Source: a virus | IMG/VR virus record: IMGVR_UViG_3300045971_000354 | Coordinates: 79,464 to 143,463 of that record | DNA length: 64,000 nucleotides | Strand: one strand, 5' to 3' | In this document: piece by piece, positions 41,210 through 48,724 of the stretch | How positions within the stretch are numbered: position 1 is the stretch's first letter | How the letters are laid out: each line of letters opens with the position of its first letter | Program-made: the position numbers and the translations under genes | The notes under the pieces: model-generated | Databases searched by the model: none | What the model was told of the DNA's origin: nothing | The model's input: the letters and a program-made list of their open reading frames with translations, nothing else

Positions 41210-41494
41210 TTATTTTGGCGGTGCGTTAAAGATTTCTTTTTGGTCGTTATACCATTTAATCCAATTATCTACTTCGATCTTGCATTCGCTATATTGTGCA
41301 TAGTTATCTTTAACTACGCTTAACACAGTACTAAACTTCGTAGTGCCTTCTTCGATTAACTTTAAATCAGGGCATGCAACCATTAGTTCCTTTGGAACAT
41401 CTGGAAATTTTTTATCTACTGACGGGACTTTAGGTATGGTCCCCCAACAGCCCGCTAGCATCATTACAGCTAATAGGATTGATACTCTTTTCAT
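41210..41494 (-). CDS. Outer-membrane spanin (o-spanin) lipoprotein
   Basis: 94 residues. The signal sequence MKRVSILLAVMMLAGC ends in a lipobox LAGC, so it should be a lipoprotein with the mature N-terminal Cys at ~16. The mature part is short and Lys/Pro-containing with C, W and Y repeats (YSECKIEVDNWIKWYNDQ), like Rz1-type o-spanins of T4-like and T7-like phages. Its ATG overlaps the stop of the i-spanin gene (ATGA), which fits a spanin pair that joins the inner and outer membranes at lysis. Implies a Gram-negative host. Confidence 0.78.
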   Translation of the reverse strand: MKRVSILLAVMMLAGCWGTIPKVPSVDKKFPDVPKELMVACPDLKLIEEGTTKFSTVLSVVKDNYAQYSECKIEVDNWIKWYNDQKEIFNAPPK

Positions 41495-41934
41495 TTCTTG
41501 ACTCCTAATGCAGCACTATTTAGGATACTAATAGCTTCTGGATCAATTACACACTGCGAATCGAGCTTCTTAGAAACTTCGTCAATATGTGTCTGAATAG
41601 CAGCCTGCGTAGCTTTAACTGACGCCATTTGTGTTTTTACTGCATCGGAAATTTCTTTATTCTTATCTTGACTTTGGGCTTCTGCAATTGCAGCCTGCGC
41701 CTGTGCTGCTTCAATTTGTGCTATATAGCTTTTTTCTGCTACATACCCGCCCTCAAAAAACACCCCTGCAAGTAAACATAGTGCACCTACTGCTTTTGCA
41801 AGTATTCCATATTCTGAAATACCTACAATATTCTTTGCGACAGCTCCCACTATGCTAAGTATAATTCCTAACACAATTAGTCCGTGCACTATCCATTCAA
41901 CTGCACCGTTTGGTAAGATTGACATAAACCACAT
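41491..41934 (-). CDS. Inner-membrane spanin (i-spanin)
   Basis: 147 residues. Two hydrophobic segments lie at ~13-35 and ~43-62, followed by an Ala/Gln/Glu-rich coiled coil (QIEAAQAQAAIAEAQSQD onwards). The end CVIDPEAISILNSAALG resembles the conserved terminus of Rz proteins. It would span the periplasm and pair with the lipoprotein product of the next gene. i-spanins normally have one transmembrane segment, so the second is unusual. Confidence 0.7.
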   Translation of the reverse strand: MWFMSILPNGAVEWIVHGLIVLGIILSIVGAVAKNIVGISEYGILAKAVGALCLLAGVFFEGGYVAEKSYIAQIEAAQAQAAIAEAQSQDKNKEISDAVKTQMASVKATQAAIQTHIDEVSKKLDSQCVIDPEAISILNSAALGVKK

Positions 41935-42704
41935 TACCAGATGTCCTTGGATAAAATAACAGCACGACTACCGTTGCGGATTAAGAAGTGCCCTTCGATC
42001 TTGTTAATATCGTAGTTACCTAAATACTTGTTTAGGAATAATACTTGCCCTCTGCTCGATTCGTCTAACTGTAGCCCGCCTCTAAGTGCGTTCTTTAAGG
42101 TATTATATTCGCCTATGGCGATTAGTTTTGCAGTTAGCGGACCGGCATAGGGCTTTGTAAACGTAATTGTTTGACTCTCGCCCATTTCAACTGAGTCAAT
42201 TGCACCTTGGTCAAAGAAATCTGTCACTTCTCCTTGATCTTCTGACGATGTTCTTGCCTCGTATTCTTCGGGAGTTAAAGGAACTACTTTTGCAAAATCT
42301 TCTTCGGAAAAGTCGTATCCTTCTTTATCTTTATACCAGCGGAATCGCCAGTCTGAGCACTCGCATAGTTGTCCTAACCCTGCAAGTAGATCTTTAACAT
42401 TACTTGGAGATTTTTTATCCCGTTCTAGTTCAACAAATATGCTGTACTGTCCGTCCTTCTCTTCGCCCGAACTAACGTCGGCATCTAGAACGAAGTCGTA
42501 ACCTTTCTCAATAAACTCCATTAAGTCAATTGCAGGTTCTTTATCAACAGCACGAAAACGAATAACCATTACGTCTTTGTCATTGCCCATCTTGCTTTCA
42601 TATTGATCTATGGTGAAGTGATTGTCTACCATATCTTTAAGGTCGGACCTACGTAGGCCTTCCATTACTTTATTGACCTTGGACCGGTGCTGGCGTGTTG
42701 TCAT
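41934..42704 (-). CDS. Conserved phage protein of unknown function
   Basis: 256 residues. The N-terminal part contains FTIDQYESKMGNDKDVMVIRF and FIEKGYDFVLDADVSSGEEK, recalling a conserved protein of marine T4-like phages. A central acidic linker precedes a C-terminal beta-rich segment (QGQVLFLNKYLGNY-like). No catalytic motif. It overlaps the previous gene by 35 bases and abuts the i-spanin by one base. Confidence 0.65.
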   Translation of the reverse strand: MTTRQHRSKVNKVMEGLRRSDLKDMVDNHFTIDQYESKMGNDKDVMVIRFRAVDKEPAIDLMEFIEKGYDFVLDADVSSGEEKDGQYSIFVELERDKKSPSNVKDLLAGLGQLCECSDWRFRWYKDKEGYDFSEEDFAKVVPLTPEEYEARTSSEDQGEVTDFFDQGAIDSVEMGESQTITFTKPYAGPLTAKLIAIGEYNTLKNALRGGLQLDESSRGQVLFLNKYLGNYDINKIEGHFLIRNGSRAVILSKDIW

Positions 42705-43209
42705 CTGGCATTGCCTCCGTAGCTGCTGAATCTGGGTTCATTTCTGTGTTTGGATTGATCGTAATATGATCACGAACGTACTCGCTCTGTTGGCGCTTCT
42801 GTCCTTGATATATATCTTGCATAAGTTTTTTTGGCATAGTAATAGATACTACCCAAATAGGGTGCGAATCAATCTTTCCTTTCTTTGTTCCTGGGCGAAA
42901 ATCGCTTGCTTTGTAAACTTTACGTGGAACTAGCAGATCTTCCTTTTGATATGTTACTTTGCAGCCGTAATCAAGCAATCTTGCTGCTGCTACAGGATCT
43001 GGCATATCTTCGTACGGCCACATAAACTTGCAAGTAACTGCATGCCGATGTACTTCAGGACCAACAACTAGCTCGCCGTCTTCCCAGTTCTTGTACACAT
43101 ACAAATCTAGGTCGTCGATTACTCGTTCAAAATCCTTAAGAATCTTAAAAGCATCGTCGTTTGTTGTAAGTGTTTCAATGTTTTTGATTACATCTATAAT
43201 ATCATGCAT
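42670..43209 (-). CDS. Phage protein of unknown function
   Basis: 179 residues. The middle reads VTCKFMWPYEDMPDPVAAARLLDYGCKVTYQKE; a C-terminal disordered region is rich in Pro, Asn and Ala. No family recognised. A perfect TATAAATA 23 bases upstream implies late expression of this gene and those downstream. Confidence 0.6.
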   Translation of the reverse strand: MHDIIDVIKNIETLTTNDDAFKILKDFERVIDDLDLYVYKNWEDGELVVGPEVHRHAVTCKFMWPYEDMPDPVAAARLLDYGCKVTYQKEDLLVPRKVYKASDFRPGTKKGKIDSHPIWVVSITMPKKLMQDIYQGQKRQQSEYVRDHITINPNTEMNPDSAATEAMPDDNTPAPVQGQ

Positions 43210-43232
43210 GGAAAGTTCCTAGTTATCTAGTA

Positions 43233-43240
43233 TATTTATA
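43233..43240 (-). promoter_or_regulatory. T4-like late promoter octamer (TATAAATA)
   Basis: Minus strand, 23 bases before the ATG at 43209; begins the leftward 43.2-41.2 kb unit. A plus-strand variant octamer (43284-43291) faces the other way toward phoH. Confidence 0.6.
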
Positions 43241-43283
43241 CGATTCAAAATTATGCCATTTAATTACCCTTTTAGCATTAGAA

Positions 43284-43291
43284 GTTAAATA
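43284..43291 (+). promoter_or_regulatory. Variant late promoter octamer (GTTAAATA) for phoH
   Basis: GTTAAATA lies 32 bases before the phoH start. The same variant stands before two other plus-strand genes (60870 and 62737). Confidence 0.35.
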
Positions 43292-43323
43292 CTTTTGCAG
43301 GTCCCCGACATAGGAGGTCACCA

Positions 43324-44079
43324 TTGTCAAGACTAAAACGACGCGAACGTAGTACAGGGGCTAACAACAGTCCCGATCCTAGATTCAATGAAACTAAAAA
43401 TCTTATTGAGATTAAAAACTACATCAAAAAGAAGCAGCAAGTCCAAATCATTCCTCGCAATACTAGCCAGGAAACATACTTAGAACTACTTAAGAACCCC
43501 AAAAAATACATTATTTTTGCTATCGGACCCGCCGGCACAGGCAAAACGATGATTGGTGTTCAAATGGCCATTAAACAATTAAAAGAGGGGGTGATTTCTA
43601 AAATAGTAGTCACGAGGCCAGCAGTAAGTGTAGATGAGGATCACGGGTTTTTACCAGGAACATTAAATGAAAAGATGGCGCCCTGGACTCGTCCTATTTT
43701 TGATGTGTTTGAAGATTATTATCATCCGAAAGATATCCAAACGATGTTAGAAGATGGCGTTATCGAAATAAGCCCGCTAGCTTATATGCGTGGACGCACA
43801 TTCAAAGACGCCTTTATTGTAGCTGATGAGATGCAAAATGCAACTCCTAGCCAGATGAAGATGTTGTTAACTCGTATTGGGGAAGGTTCGAGAATGGTCG
43901 TTACAGGAGATTTACATCAAGCAGATAGACCAAACGAAAACGGATTGTTGGATTTTGTCCAACTTGTCCAATCACATAAGGGCCACAAAATGATTGACGT
44001 GTGCTGGTTTGAAACCAAAGACATCGAACGTCACCCTGTGGTTAAAGAAATTTTATCAATCTATAAGGAATTGGATTAA
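43324..44079 (+). CDS. phoH: PhoH-family ATPase
   Basis: 251 residues from a TTG preceded at 6 bases by AGGAGG, an extended ribosome site. P-loop GPAGTGKTMIG (~67-77), Walker B-like FIVADEMQNATPSQMK, a further RMVVTGDLHQAD and a C-terminal arginine-rich end are typical of PhoH. The family is a common marker of marine phages; its role (possibly RNA metabolism or phosphate stress) is unsettled. It stands alone on the plus strand and is terminated by the bidirectional hairpin at 44109. Confidence 0.92.
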   Translation: MSRLKRRERSTGANNSPDPRFNETKNLIEIKNYIKKKQQVQIIPRNTSQETYLELLKNPKKYIIFAIGPAGTGKTMIGVQMAIKQLKEGVISKIVVTRPAVSVDEDHGFLPGTLNEKMAPWTRPIFDVFEDYYHPKDIQTMLEDGVIEISPLAYMRGRTFKDAFIVADEMQNATPSQMKMLLTRIGEGSRMVVTGDLHQADRPNENGLLDFVQLVQSHKGHKMIDVCWFETKDIERHPVVKEILSIYKELD

Positions 44080-44108
44080 AAATCATTCAGCTTTAACTTA
44101 ACCCAAAC

Positions 44109-44152
44109 AAAAACCGCATAACACTGACCTGCAACTCAGTTATGCGGTTTTT
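44109..44152. terminator. Bidirectional intrinsic terminator
   Basis: Two arms (AAAAACCGCATAAC / GTTATGCGGTTTTT) of 14 bp with A- and T-runs on either side. It lies between phoH (+) and the leftward zinc-ribbon gene ending at 44155. It can stop both strands. Confidence 0.88.
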
Positions 44153-44154
44153 CA

Positions 44155-44514
44155 TTAAAAGATACTAATAAACGAATGCCACATGCTTTCAACAAGATGA
44201 TACACCCACATTACTCCCTGCCACAATAACCAGCATACAAATGCAGTGCCTAGCAAATCGACCATCCAGCTAGATTTCGATGAACTATTATTTTCAGATT
44301 GCGGCTGATCATAATAAGTTTGGTTATATTGTTGGGGTACTTGACTAGCATTTTTTGCCGCAGCCCTCGCAGCATTTTCTGCGGCCTTTGCAGCTTTTTC
44401 TTGGACCTTAATCTGCTTTTTCTGTAATTCAATTTGTTTACAAACCGGGCATCCCATCCAAGTTAGTGTATTGCTTCCACACCCGCCACAAAAACTAGTT
44501 TCTGCATTTGCCAT
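44155..44514 (-). CDS. Zinc-ribbon membrane-anchored protein
   Basis: 119 residues. An N-terminal ribbon (CGGCGSNTL...CPVC, with CxxC and CxxC) is followed by a Lys/Ala coiled coil (~27-55), a Gln/Asn/Ser linker, and one hydrophobic segment near ~86-105. The topology suggests a cytoplasmic zinc domain held to the inner membrane. No function known. A sigma70 promoter (44539-44567) precedes it, so expression is probably early. Confidence 0.65.
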   Translation of the reverse strand: MANAETSFCGGCGSNTLTWMGCPVCKQIELQKKQIKVQEKAAKAAENAARAAAKNASQVPQQYNQTYYDQPQSENNSSSKSSWMVDLLGTAFVCWLLWQGVMWVYHLVESMWHSFISIF

Positions 44515-44538
44515 AATAACTTTCTTTAATGTAATAAT

Positions 44539-44567
44539 AGTATAACATCATTATTTGGCAAAGTCAA
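44539..44567 (-). promoter_or_regulatory. Near-consensus sigma70 promoter
   Basis: TTGACT, 17 bases, TATACT on the minus strand, with a leader of about 18 bases to the ATG at 44514. Confidence 0.82.
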
Positions 44568-44593
44568 GTACTAAATTACTCAAATTATTAGCA

Positions 44594-45520
44594 TTACTTC
44601 TGGAGTCTAGCCAATTTACAGAGCGTGGCTGCAAGGTTAATTTCTGGATCAGCAATAATTGCATGATCACACAAGCCTTGCTTAATAATTAGCAATGCAC
44701 TATCCTTTGTATCGTCATCCTTGCCAAACAAATCTAAATTGTCATAAAGCCAACGATAAATGTCTTCCATTTCTTCCGGACGAGCACTTGCACAAATCAA
44801 CTTACGAGCTTGTTGAATCTTACCTGCCTTAAACAATTCAACCATTTGCAGCTTGTAATCACCGCTGCTCGAATCACTTGCAGTTACACCCATCAATTTT
44901 CCATCCTGCACATTTTGTTGCACAAGATTGATACATTTACGCAGATCCGGATACGCAGCTTTTACAAAAGTGTCCAGCGTGTCTAGGTCAAAATCAATGT
45001 TCTCTTCCATTAGAATAGTTGCAACACGAGCAGTATATTCATCCTGATCAACTTTATCAACGTGAAACGATTGACACCGACTATGAATAGCTGGCATAAT
45101 TCGCTGCGGCAAGTTACAAGTAAGCACAAAGCGAGCGGTCTCGTGAAACTGTTCCATAACACCACGCAACACAGCCTGAGCATTATGCGTTAGGTAGTCT
45201 GCCTCGTCTAACAGCACAACCTTAAACGGTCCAAACGGAATCATACTAACAAAGTTGATGATCTTGTCTTTCAAGAAATCAACACCGTTATCGCGACTTG
45301 CGTTAATTTCCAACAGATCGAATTCTTCAATGCCGATTTCATTCAGCAGCATCTTTGCCAATGTAGTTTTACCAATACCGGGACTGCCACTTAGCAGCAA
45401 ATGAGGAATAGATTTCTCCTTAATCCAGCTATTAACTTGTCTCCGTTGATTTTCATCGCGAAACACGTATCCGTCTACTGTTTTAGGACGATACTTCTCT
45501 ACCCACAATTCCTTAGCCAT
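44594..45520 (-). CDS. 44: Clamp loader ATPase (T4 gp44)
   Basis: 308 residues, similar to T4 gp44 (319). AAA+ motifs: Walker A GSPGIGKTTLAK (~45-56), Walker B VVLLDEADYL, sensor/SRC motif HSRCQSFHVD. It opens and loads the gp45 clamp with ATP. Its small-subunit partner gp62 is not recognised next to it, and is probably elsewhere. It heads the leftward cluster that ends at the terminator upstream. Confidence 0.92.
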   Translation of the reverse strand: MAKELWVEKYRPKTVDGYVFRDENQRRQVNSWIKEKSIPHLLLSGSPGIGKTTLAKMLLNEIGIEEFDLLEINASRDNGVDFLKDKIINFVSMIPFGPFKVVLLDEADYLTHNAQAVLRGVMEQFHETARFVLTCNLPQRIMPAIHSRCQSFHVDKVDQDEYTARVATILMEENIDFDLDTLDTFVKAAYPDLRKCINLVQQNVQDGKLMGVTASDSSSGDYKLQMVELFKAGKIQQARKLICASARPEEMEDIYRWLYDNLDLFGKDDDTKDSALLIIKQGLCDHAIIADPEINLAATLCKLARLQK

Positions 45521-45523
45521 TCT

Positions 45524-45988
45524 TTATCCTTTTTTAAGTTCTGCTTCTGTTACACGTTTGCGTAGACTACTGCTACTAAACGAATGATCTCTACCATTAT
45601 ACACAATTTGTATGCCTCTTGCAAGGCATTCGGCTTTTCCAGTAAATTCCTTATGCTCATATTCGACACCTAATATTCGCACATCAACCGGCAGGATAAG
45701 CAGCAAGTCTATGACATCTTTCTCCGTTTGATATACAACTACTTCGTCTACATTACGATTGGTACTTAATTGAATTTGTCGTTCTACAATACTCTGAACA
45801 GGCGGATTCTTCGTATCCGGTCGATCAATAGTTGGATCAGTTTGTAACGCTGCAATCAAGTAATCGCAATGATTCTTTGCTTCTGCAAGCATTGCGATAT
45901 GACCTGCATGAAAAAGATCAAATGTAGAGAACGTGATTCCAATCACAAGTCCTTGCTGTTTTAGTTCTTTAATTTTGTTAAATATCAT
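45524..45988 (-). CDS. Cytidylyltransferase-family nucleotidyltransferase
   Basis: 154 residues. An N-terminal HxGH motif (TFSTFDLFHAGHIAML) and a C-terminal SSSSLRKR fit the glycerol-3-phosphate/phosphoethanolamine cytidylyltransferase family (TagD/Tct type). The intermediate VEYEHKEFTGKAE is also typical. It makes a CDP- or ADP-linked product from an alcohol phosphate; which substrate is not apparent. Phage members of this fold are known. A second, divergent HxGH domain is inside the 1885-residue protein. Confidence 0.82.
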   Translation of the reverse strand: MIFNKIKELKQQGLVIGITFSTFDLFHAGHIAMLAEAKNHCDYLIAALQTDPTIDRPDTKNPPVQSIVERQIQLSTNRNVDEVVVYQTEKDVIDLLLILPVDVRILGVEYEHKEFTGKAECLARGIQIVYNGRDHSFSSSSLRKRVTEAELKKG

Positions 45989-46238
45989 CTTCTATTACCT
46001 CCATTTCCGGAATACACGGTTTATCGTTGCTTTCCCATTCTGGAAAATAATGTAACCTATATTCTTTTCCGCCCATTTTATAATATTCTGTACTTGAGCG
46101 TTGATTGTTTGTTTCTTTGTAAGGCCCTACTAACATGAGGAGAAGCATAGTGTCGTTAAACTCTTTGCCCTCAATTTTTCGAGTCGCCGGCCCCATCACT
46201 TTTCGTATAAAGGCAAGAGCTTCTGCCTTTGTTTTCAT
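45978..46238 (-). CDS. Small phage protein of unknown function
   Basis: 86 residues, acidic C-terminus (CIPEMEVIEDDI). No family recognised. Start overlaps the 55-residue gene stop by one base (TAATG) and its end overlaps the cytidylyltransferase start. Confidence 0.55.
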   Translation of the reverse strand: MKTKAEALAFIRKVMGPATRKIEGKEFNDTMLLLMLVGPYKETNNQRSSTEYYKMGGKEYRLHYFPEWESNDKPCIPEMEVIEDDI

Positions 46239-46405
46239 TAAACAAGTTCCTCGACAATCCCCAGCCCCTCTGCTAGAATAAGGAAGATGCCGCCTGCATA
46301 TATTGCACCATAACAGAATGCAGCACCTGCTACGATGCGAAGTACACTCTTGACAAGAGATATATAGAAGTGACCTTTACTTGTATCTTTAGGTTGAATA
46401 TTCAT
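46238..46405 (-). CDS. Small membrane protein (55 residues)
   Basis: 55 residues: a polar N-terminus (MNIQPKDTSKGHFYISL) then two short hydrophobic stretches (LRIVAGAAFCYGAIYAG; IFLILAEGLGIV). It fits exactly between neighbouring genes with ATGA and TAATG overlaps, which supports a real gene. Function unknown. Confidence 0.65.
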   Translation of the reverse strand: MNIQPKDTSKGHFYISLVKSVLRIVAGAAFCYGAIYAGGIFLILAEGLGIVEELV

Positions 46406-46872
46406 TTTACGTAGATAATTTTATCGAAGCCTTCTGCTTCAGTTGGTTCTTCCCAGTTAGCTCGCATACTCTGCACAACTTCGGGAGGAATAGTTTTCCC
46501 CGGACGTGACGCAAGACGACGTTGCAGTTCCTTAGCTTCGGGAGTTTGAAACACGACTGCAATCATTTCGTATCCGCGCAACATGTTAAACTTTTTACGA
46601 CGTGCTACCTTTGTAGTAGAAGTTTGATCCCAAACGATATCAAGTCCTTGCTTTACTGCATCAACTACACTATCTGCCATTAGTTGAACCGCAGTTGGCA
46701 TATAATCTTTAAACACATCTGAATAGGTCTTACCTTGTTCTTTTGCGTGTTTCTCAACATGGCCGTCAGTAGATACTAGAACAGTTTTGTTCCAGTCAAA
46801 TGGCTGTTTTGCAATCCAGGTTGATTTCCCAGCACCTGGCACGCCTACTAAGATATATGCTGTTGGCTTCAT
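46402..46872 (-). CDS. Polynucleotide kinase-type P-loop kinase
   Basis: 156 residues. Walker A GVPGAGKSTWIAK (~9-21), lid region DQTSTTKVARRKKF and a C-terminal KIIYV beta strand resemble the kinase domain of T4 Pnk (5'-hydroxyl polynucleotide kinase) and related small AAA kinases. The 3'-phosphatase domain of T4 Pnk is absent. Proposed role is phosphorylation of DNA or RNA 5' ends, possibly repair of cleaved tRNA; the ligase-like domain at 29880 could be a partner. No proof of substrate. Confidence 0.72.
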   Translation of the reverse strand: MKPTAYILVGVPGAGKSTWIAKQPFDWNKTVLVSTDGHVEKHAKEQGKTYSDVFKDYMPTAVQLMADSVVDAVKQGLDIVWDQTSTTKVARRKKFNMLRGYEMIAVVFQTPEAKELQRRLASRPGKTIPPEVVQSMRANWEEPTEAEGFDKIIYVK

Positions 46873-47087
46873 TTTGAAATTCCGAAATGGTCAGTAATAT
46901 CACACGATGCTTCGAAAATAGGATCCGCAGTGTGCGAGTAATCTTTAGCCCTAATTAGTGTTGCACATTCTTTAACAATCAAATTGGCAAGGTTTTCAGA
47001 ATACTCTAATAGCCCGTGTTCGAACAGCGTACCTTTTTCTGTTTGGTGCCTTGCTTGTTTAGCGAGTTCTTTAATTCGTTCGTTCAT
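46869..47087 (-). CDS. Small phage protein, MNERIKEL paralogue family
   Basis: 72 residues from the ATG at 47087, chosen because it gives MNERIKELAKQA like the paralogue at 13601. A sigma70 -10 box ends five bases before it. It ends in CDITDHFGISK. Function unknown. Confidence 0.68.
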   Translation of the reverse strand: MNERIKELAKQARHQTEKGTLFEHGLLEYSENLANLIVKECATLIRAKDYSHTADPIFEASCDITDHFGISK

Positions 47088-47092
47088 GCTAT

Positions 47093-47121
47093 ATTGTAGC
47101 ACATAAGAAAGGGACTGTCAA
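47093..47121 (-). promoter_or_regulatory. Sigma70 promoter inside a terminator, predicted leaderless transcript
   Basis: TTGACA, 17 bases, TACAAT on the minus strand. The -10 ends five bases before the ATG at 47087. The -35 forms the loop and part of the right-hand stem of the terminator hairpin at 47108-47129. Confidence 0.75.
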
Positions 47122-47129
47122 GTCCCTTT
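47108..47129 (-). terminator. Hairpin terminator overlapping the next promoter
   Basis: A 9-bp stem (AAAGGGACT / AGTCCCTTT) with a TGAC loop and a T-rich tail follows the stop at 47133 by three bases. Its loop supplies the TTGACA of the downstream promoter. Confidence 0.65.
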
Positions 47130-47132
47130 CGT

Positions 47133-47495
47133 TTATTCTAAAAACGGAGCAAGTTCCGGTGCAGTCCATCCGACTGGTTTGAGAACTTTACCATCTTCTC
47201 GTTTTCGAACCTTTCCTGTTTCTTTATCAATTTTGGCAAAGTTAGTTTTCATAACTTCTTTCCAAGCACCTTCTGCATCAAATCCGGCACTATGAATTGC
47301 CCCAATTGTAACAACTAGTATATCGATTAATGCATCAAGTTGTTCTAACTTGTCGTTTGCTTCAAGTGCATCGTTTAGCTCAGTATGTTCCTCATCAATT
47401 AACTTGATGTACATATCGTATTGCGCTTGATTAAAGCCTTCAACACTTTGGTCGCAAGCTCGCATAAATGTTGCTTGATCACGGAACGGATTCAT
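47133..47495 (-). CDS. MazG-like nucleotide pyrophosphohydrolase
   Basis: 120 residues from an ATG with AAAGGA upstream; an earlier in-frame ATG overlaps the endonuclease gene. The motif LIDEEHTELNDALE and then DALIDILVVTIGAI form the typical all-alpha NTP pyrophosphatase helices (ExxE and ExxD). It ends VRKREDGKVLKPVGW. MazG-type enzymes cleave nucleoside triphosphates and are frequent in marine phages. The substrate (for example (d)NTP or ppGpp) is not shown by sequence. Confidence 0.78.
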   Translation of the reverse strand: MNPFRDQATFMRACDQSVEGFNQAQYDMYIKLIDEEHTELNDALEANDKLEQLDALIDILVVTIGAIHSAGFDAEGAWKEVMKTNFAKIDKETGKVRKREDGKVLKPVGWTAPELAPFLE

Positions 47496-47496
47496 A

Positions 47497-48099
47497 TTAT
47501 TTTTCCTTTTTTCTGTTTGCTTGTGCAAGTTTTCTTGCTTCGGACCAAGGTTTCCCTTTTAAATGTCCCCATTTCTGTTTCCGGTCATCCTCAGGTAGTT
47601 TCATCCTATCTGATGCCGCGTCTTTCATTTTATTTTTAATATCGTCGGAATGCGTCTTTCCACGATACGGATTATTCTCTCTCATCCATTCACTATGATT
47701 TTCTTTTCTTTCTGCTGCTTTAACAGGATCATTTTGAATTTCTTCATATGACATTCCTTTGTAAGGGCTCGTCCTTCCTCTTGCAGAATTTCCTATTTTT
47801 TTCTTTGCGTCAGTTGTGTGAGAAAAAGTTCCACCATCGCCCGATTCTGGTTTAAGATTTGCCCATTCAACTGCTTCTACTATATTCCACATTTTACTAT
47901 ATCGCAACCCTTCTTCTTTTATTTTAACAGGATCTTCACTTTCGCACAATATTTCAGTATCAAATTCATATCCATGTTTATCCAAGTGTGCCCGCCATCG
48001 TGTGCCTGAACCGGGATACGAGTGCGGGTCTTTTGAAGAAGTTTTGCCTAAATATTTTAGTCCTGTAATTCGATGTGTTTTTATGTATAAGTAAATCAT
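47497..48099 (-). CDS. GIY-YIG homing endonuclease (Seg-like)
   Basis: 200 residues from the ATG at 48099 (MIYLYIKTHRITGLKYLGKT), chosen by alignment with the paralogue at 9310. A longer frame to 48174 would overlap the gp31-like gene. N-terminal GIY-YIG nuclease followed by charged NUMOD3-type helices (HTTDAKKKIGNSA, HSDDIKNKMKDAA). A late octamer sits five bases before the ATG with no room for a leader. Inserted between gp31-like and MazG genes, in the manner of a mobile gene. Confidence 0.82.
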   Translation of the reverse strand: MIYLYIKTHRITGLKYLGKTSSKDPHSYPGSGTRWRAHLDKHGYEFDTEILCESEDPVKIKEEGLRYSKMWNIVEAVEWANLKPESGDGGTFSHTTDAKKKIGNSARGRTSPYKGMSYEEIQNDPVKAAERKENHSEWMRENNPYRGKTHSDDIKNKMKDAASDRMKLPEDDRKQKWGHLKGKPWSEARKLAQANRKKEK

Positions 48100-48104
48100 A
48101 CAAC

Positions 48105-48112
48105 TATTTATC
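48105..48112 (-). promoter_or_regulatory. T4-like late promoter octamer (GATAAATA)
   Basis: Minus strand, five bases before the ATG at 48099. As late transcripts start a few bases after the octamer, this predicts a leaderless or nearly leaderless endonuclease mRNA. Confidence 0.45.
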
Positions 48113-48127
48113 ACCGAAATGGGTTGG

Positions 48128-48505
48128 TCATGTTGGAATATTGAAATTAAAGTTTGAACCGGCACCTGCTGCAATTCCTCGCATTACATCAGTTGGCTTT
48201 TCGTCGGTAATCATCATGATACCGTTATTGTCTGCAACGTGCAATTCAGTAATGCTGCCGTCTGCATTTTCGTATTCGAAAGTTCGTGTCCATCGACCGT
48301 GTTCCATTAAAATCCAGTCACCTACCTTGACATCGAGCATATCGGGGCCTACTGCAAATACCTTACCCCAACGTGGTTTAATACCTTGACCTTTACCGTT
48401 GTCGCTTTGCAGGACAATTCCCGTGGCTGTTTTTTCTTCGCCGAAGTTCATGTCACTGACGAACACTCTATCTTTCAACGGGCGTAACGTACCTTGAATC
48501 TTCAT
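48128..48505 (-). CDS. 31: GroES-like co-chaperonin (T4 gp31 type)
   Basis: 125 residues. The GroES beginning (IQGTLRPLKDRVFVSDM) and the barrel end (VKVGDWILMEHGRWTR, TDEKPTDVMRGI) are recognisable. An insertion at the mobile-loop position (FGEEKTATGIVLQSDNGKGQ) is longer than in GroES, like gp31 (111 residues). It would cap host GroEL so large phage proteins such as the capsid protein can fold. It precedes a small conserved gene and the C-family polymerase fragment. Confidence 0.82.
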   Translation of the reverse strand: MKIQGTLRPLKDRVFVSDMNFGEEKTATGIVLQSDNGKGQGIKPRWGKVFAVGPDMLDVKVGDWILMEHGRWTRTFEYENADGSITELHVADNNGIMMITDEKPTDVMRGIAAGAGSNFNFNIPT

Positions 48506-48506
48506 C

Positions 48507-48713
48507 TTATTCCTTTGGTGATTGATTGTTGTAGTGATCGTTCACAATATCTTCACGCTTGCGAATAACTTGTCCGCCTGCACCTAGTTCGTCACCGCGA
48601 GCGTTCATTCGAACGTTTCCGACCGCTGGCATTGTTTCGTTGTTTAATGCAAGTGAATCCATGTCTACGACTTTTCCCTGCATTGATCTGTGTACTATCT
48701 TATTAGTGGCCAT
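48507..48713 (-). CDS. Small conserved phage protein
   Basis: 68 residues. The middle has MNARGDELGAGGQVIRKREDIV, resembling a short conserved protein of T4-like phages near gp31. Function unknown. It has an AGGAGAGC ribosome site and ends one base before the gp31-like start. Confidence 0.62.
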   Translation of the reverse strand: MATNKIVHRSMQGKVVDMDSLALNNETMPAVGNVRMNARGDELGAGGQVIRKREDIVNDHYNNQSPKE

Positions 48714-48724
48714 TATAGCTCTCC

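Noticed and set aside
48100-48174. Longer N-terminus of the GIY-YIG endonuclease (start at 48174)
   Set aside because: The extra residues overlap the gp31-like gene by 47 bases and do not match the paralogue at 9310, which begins at the nuclease domain itself.
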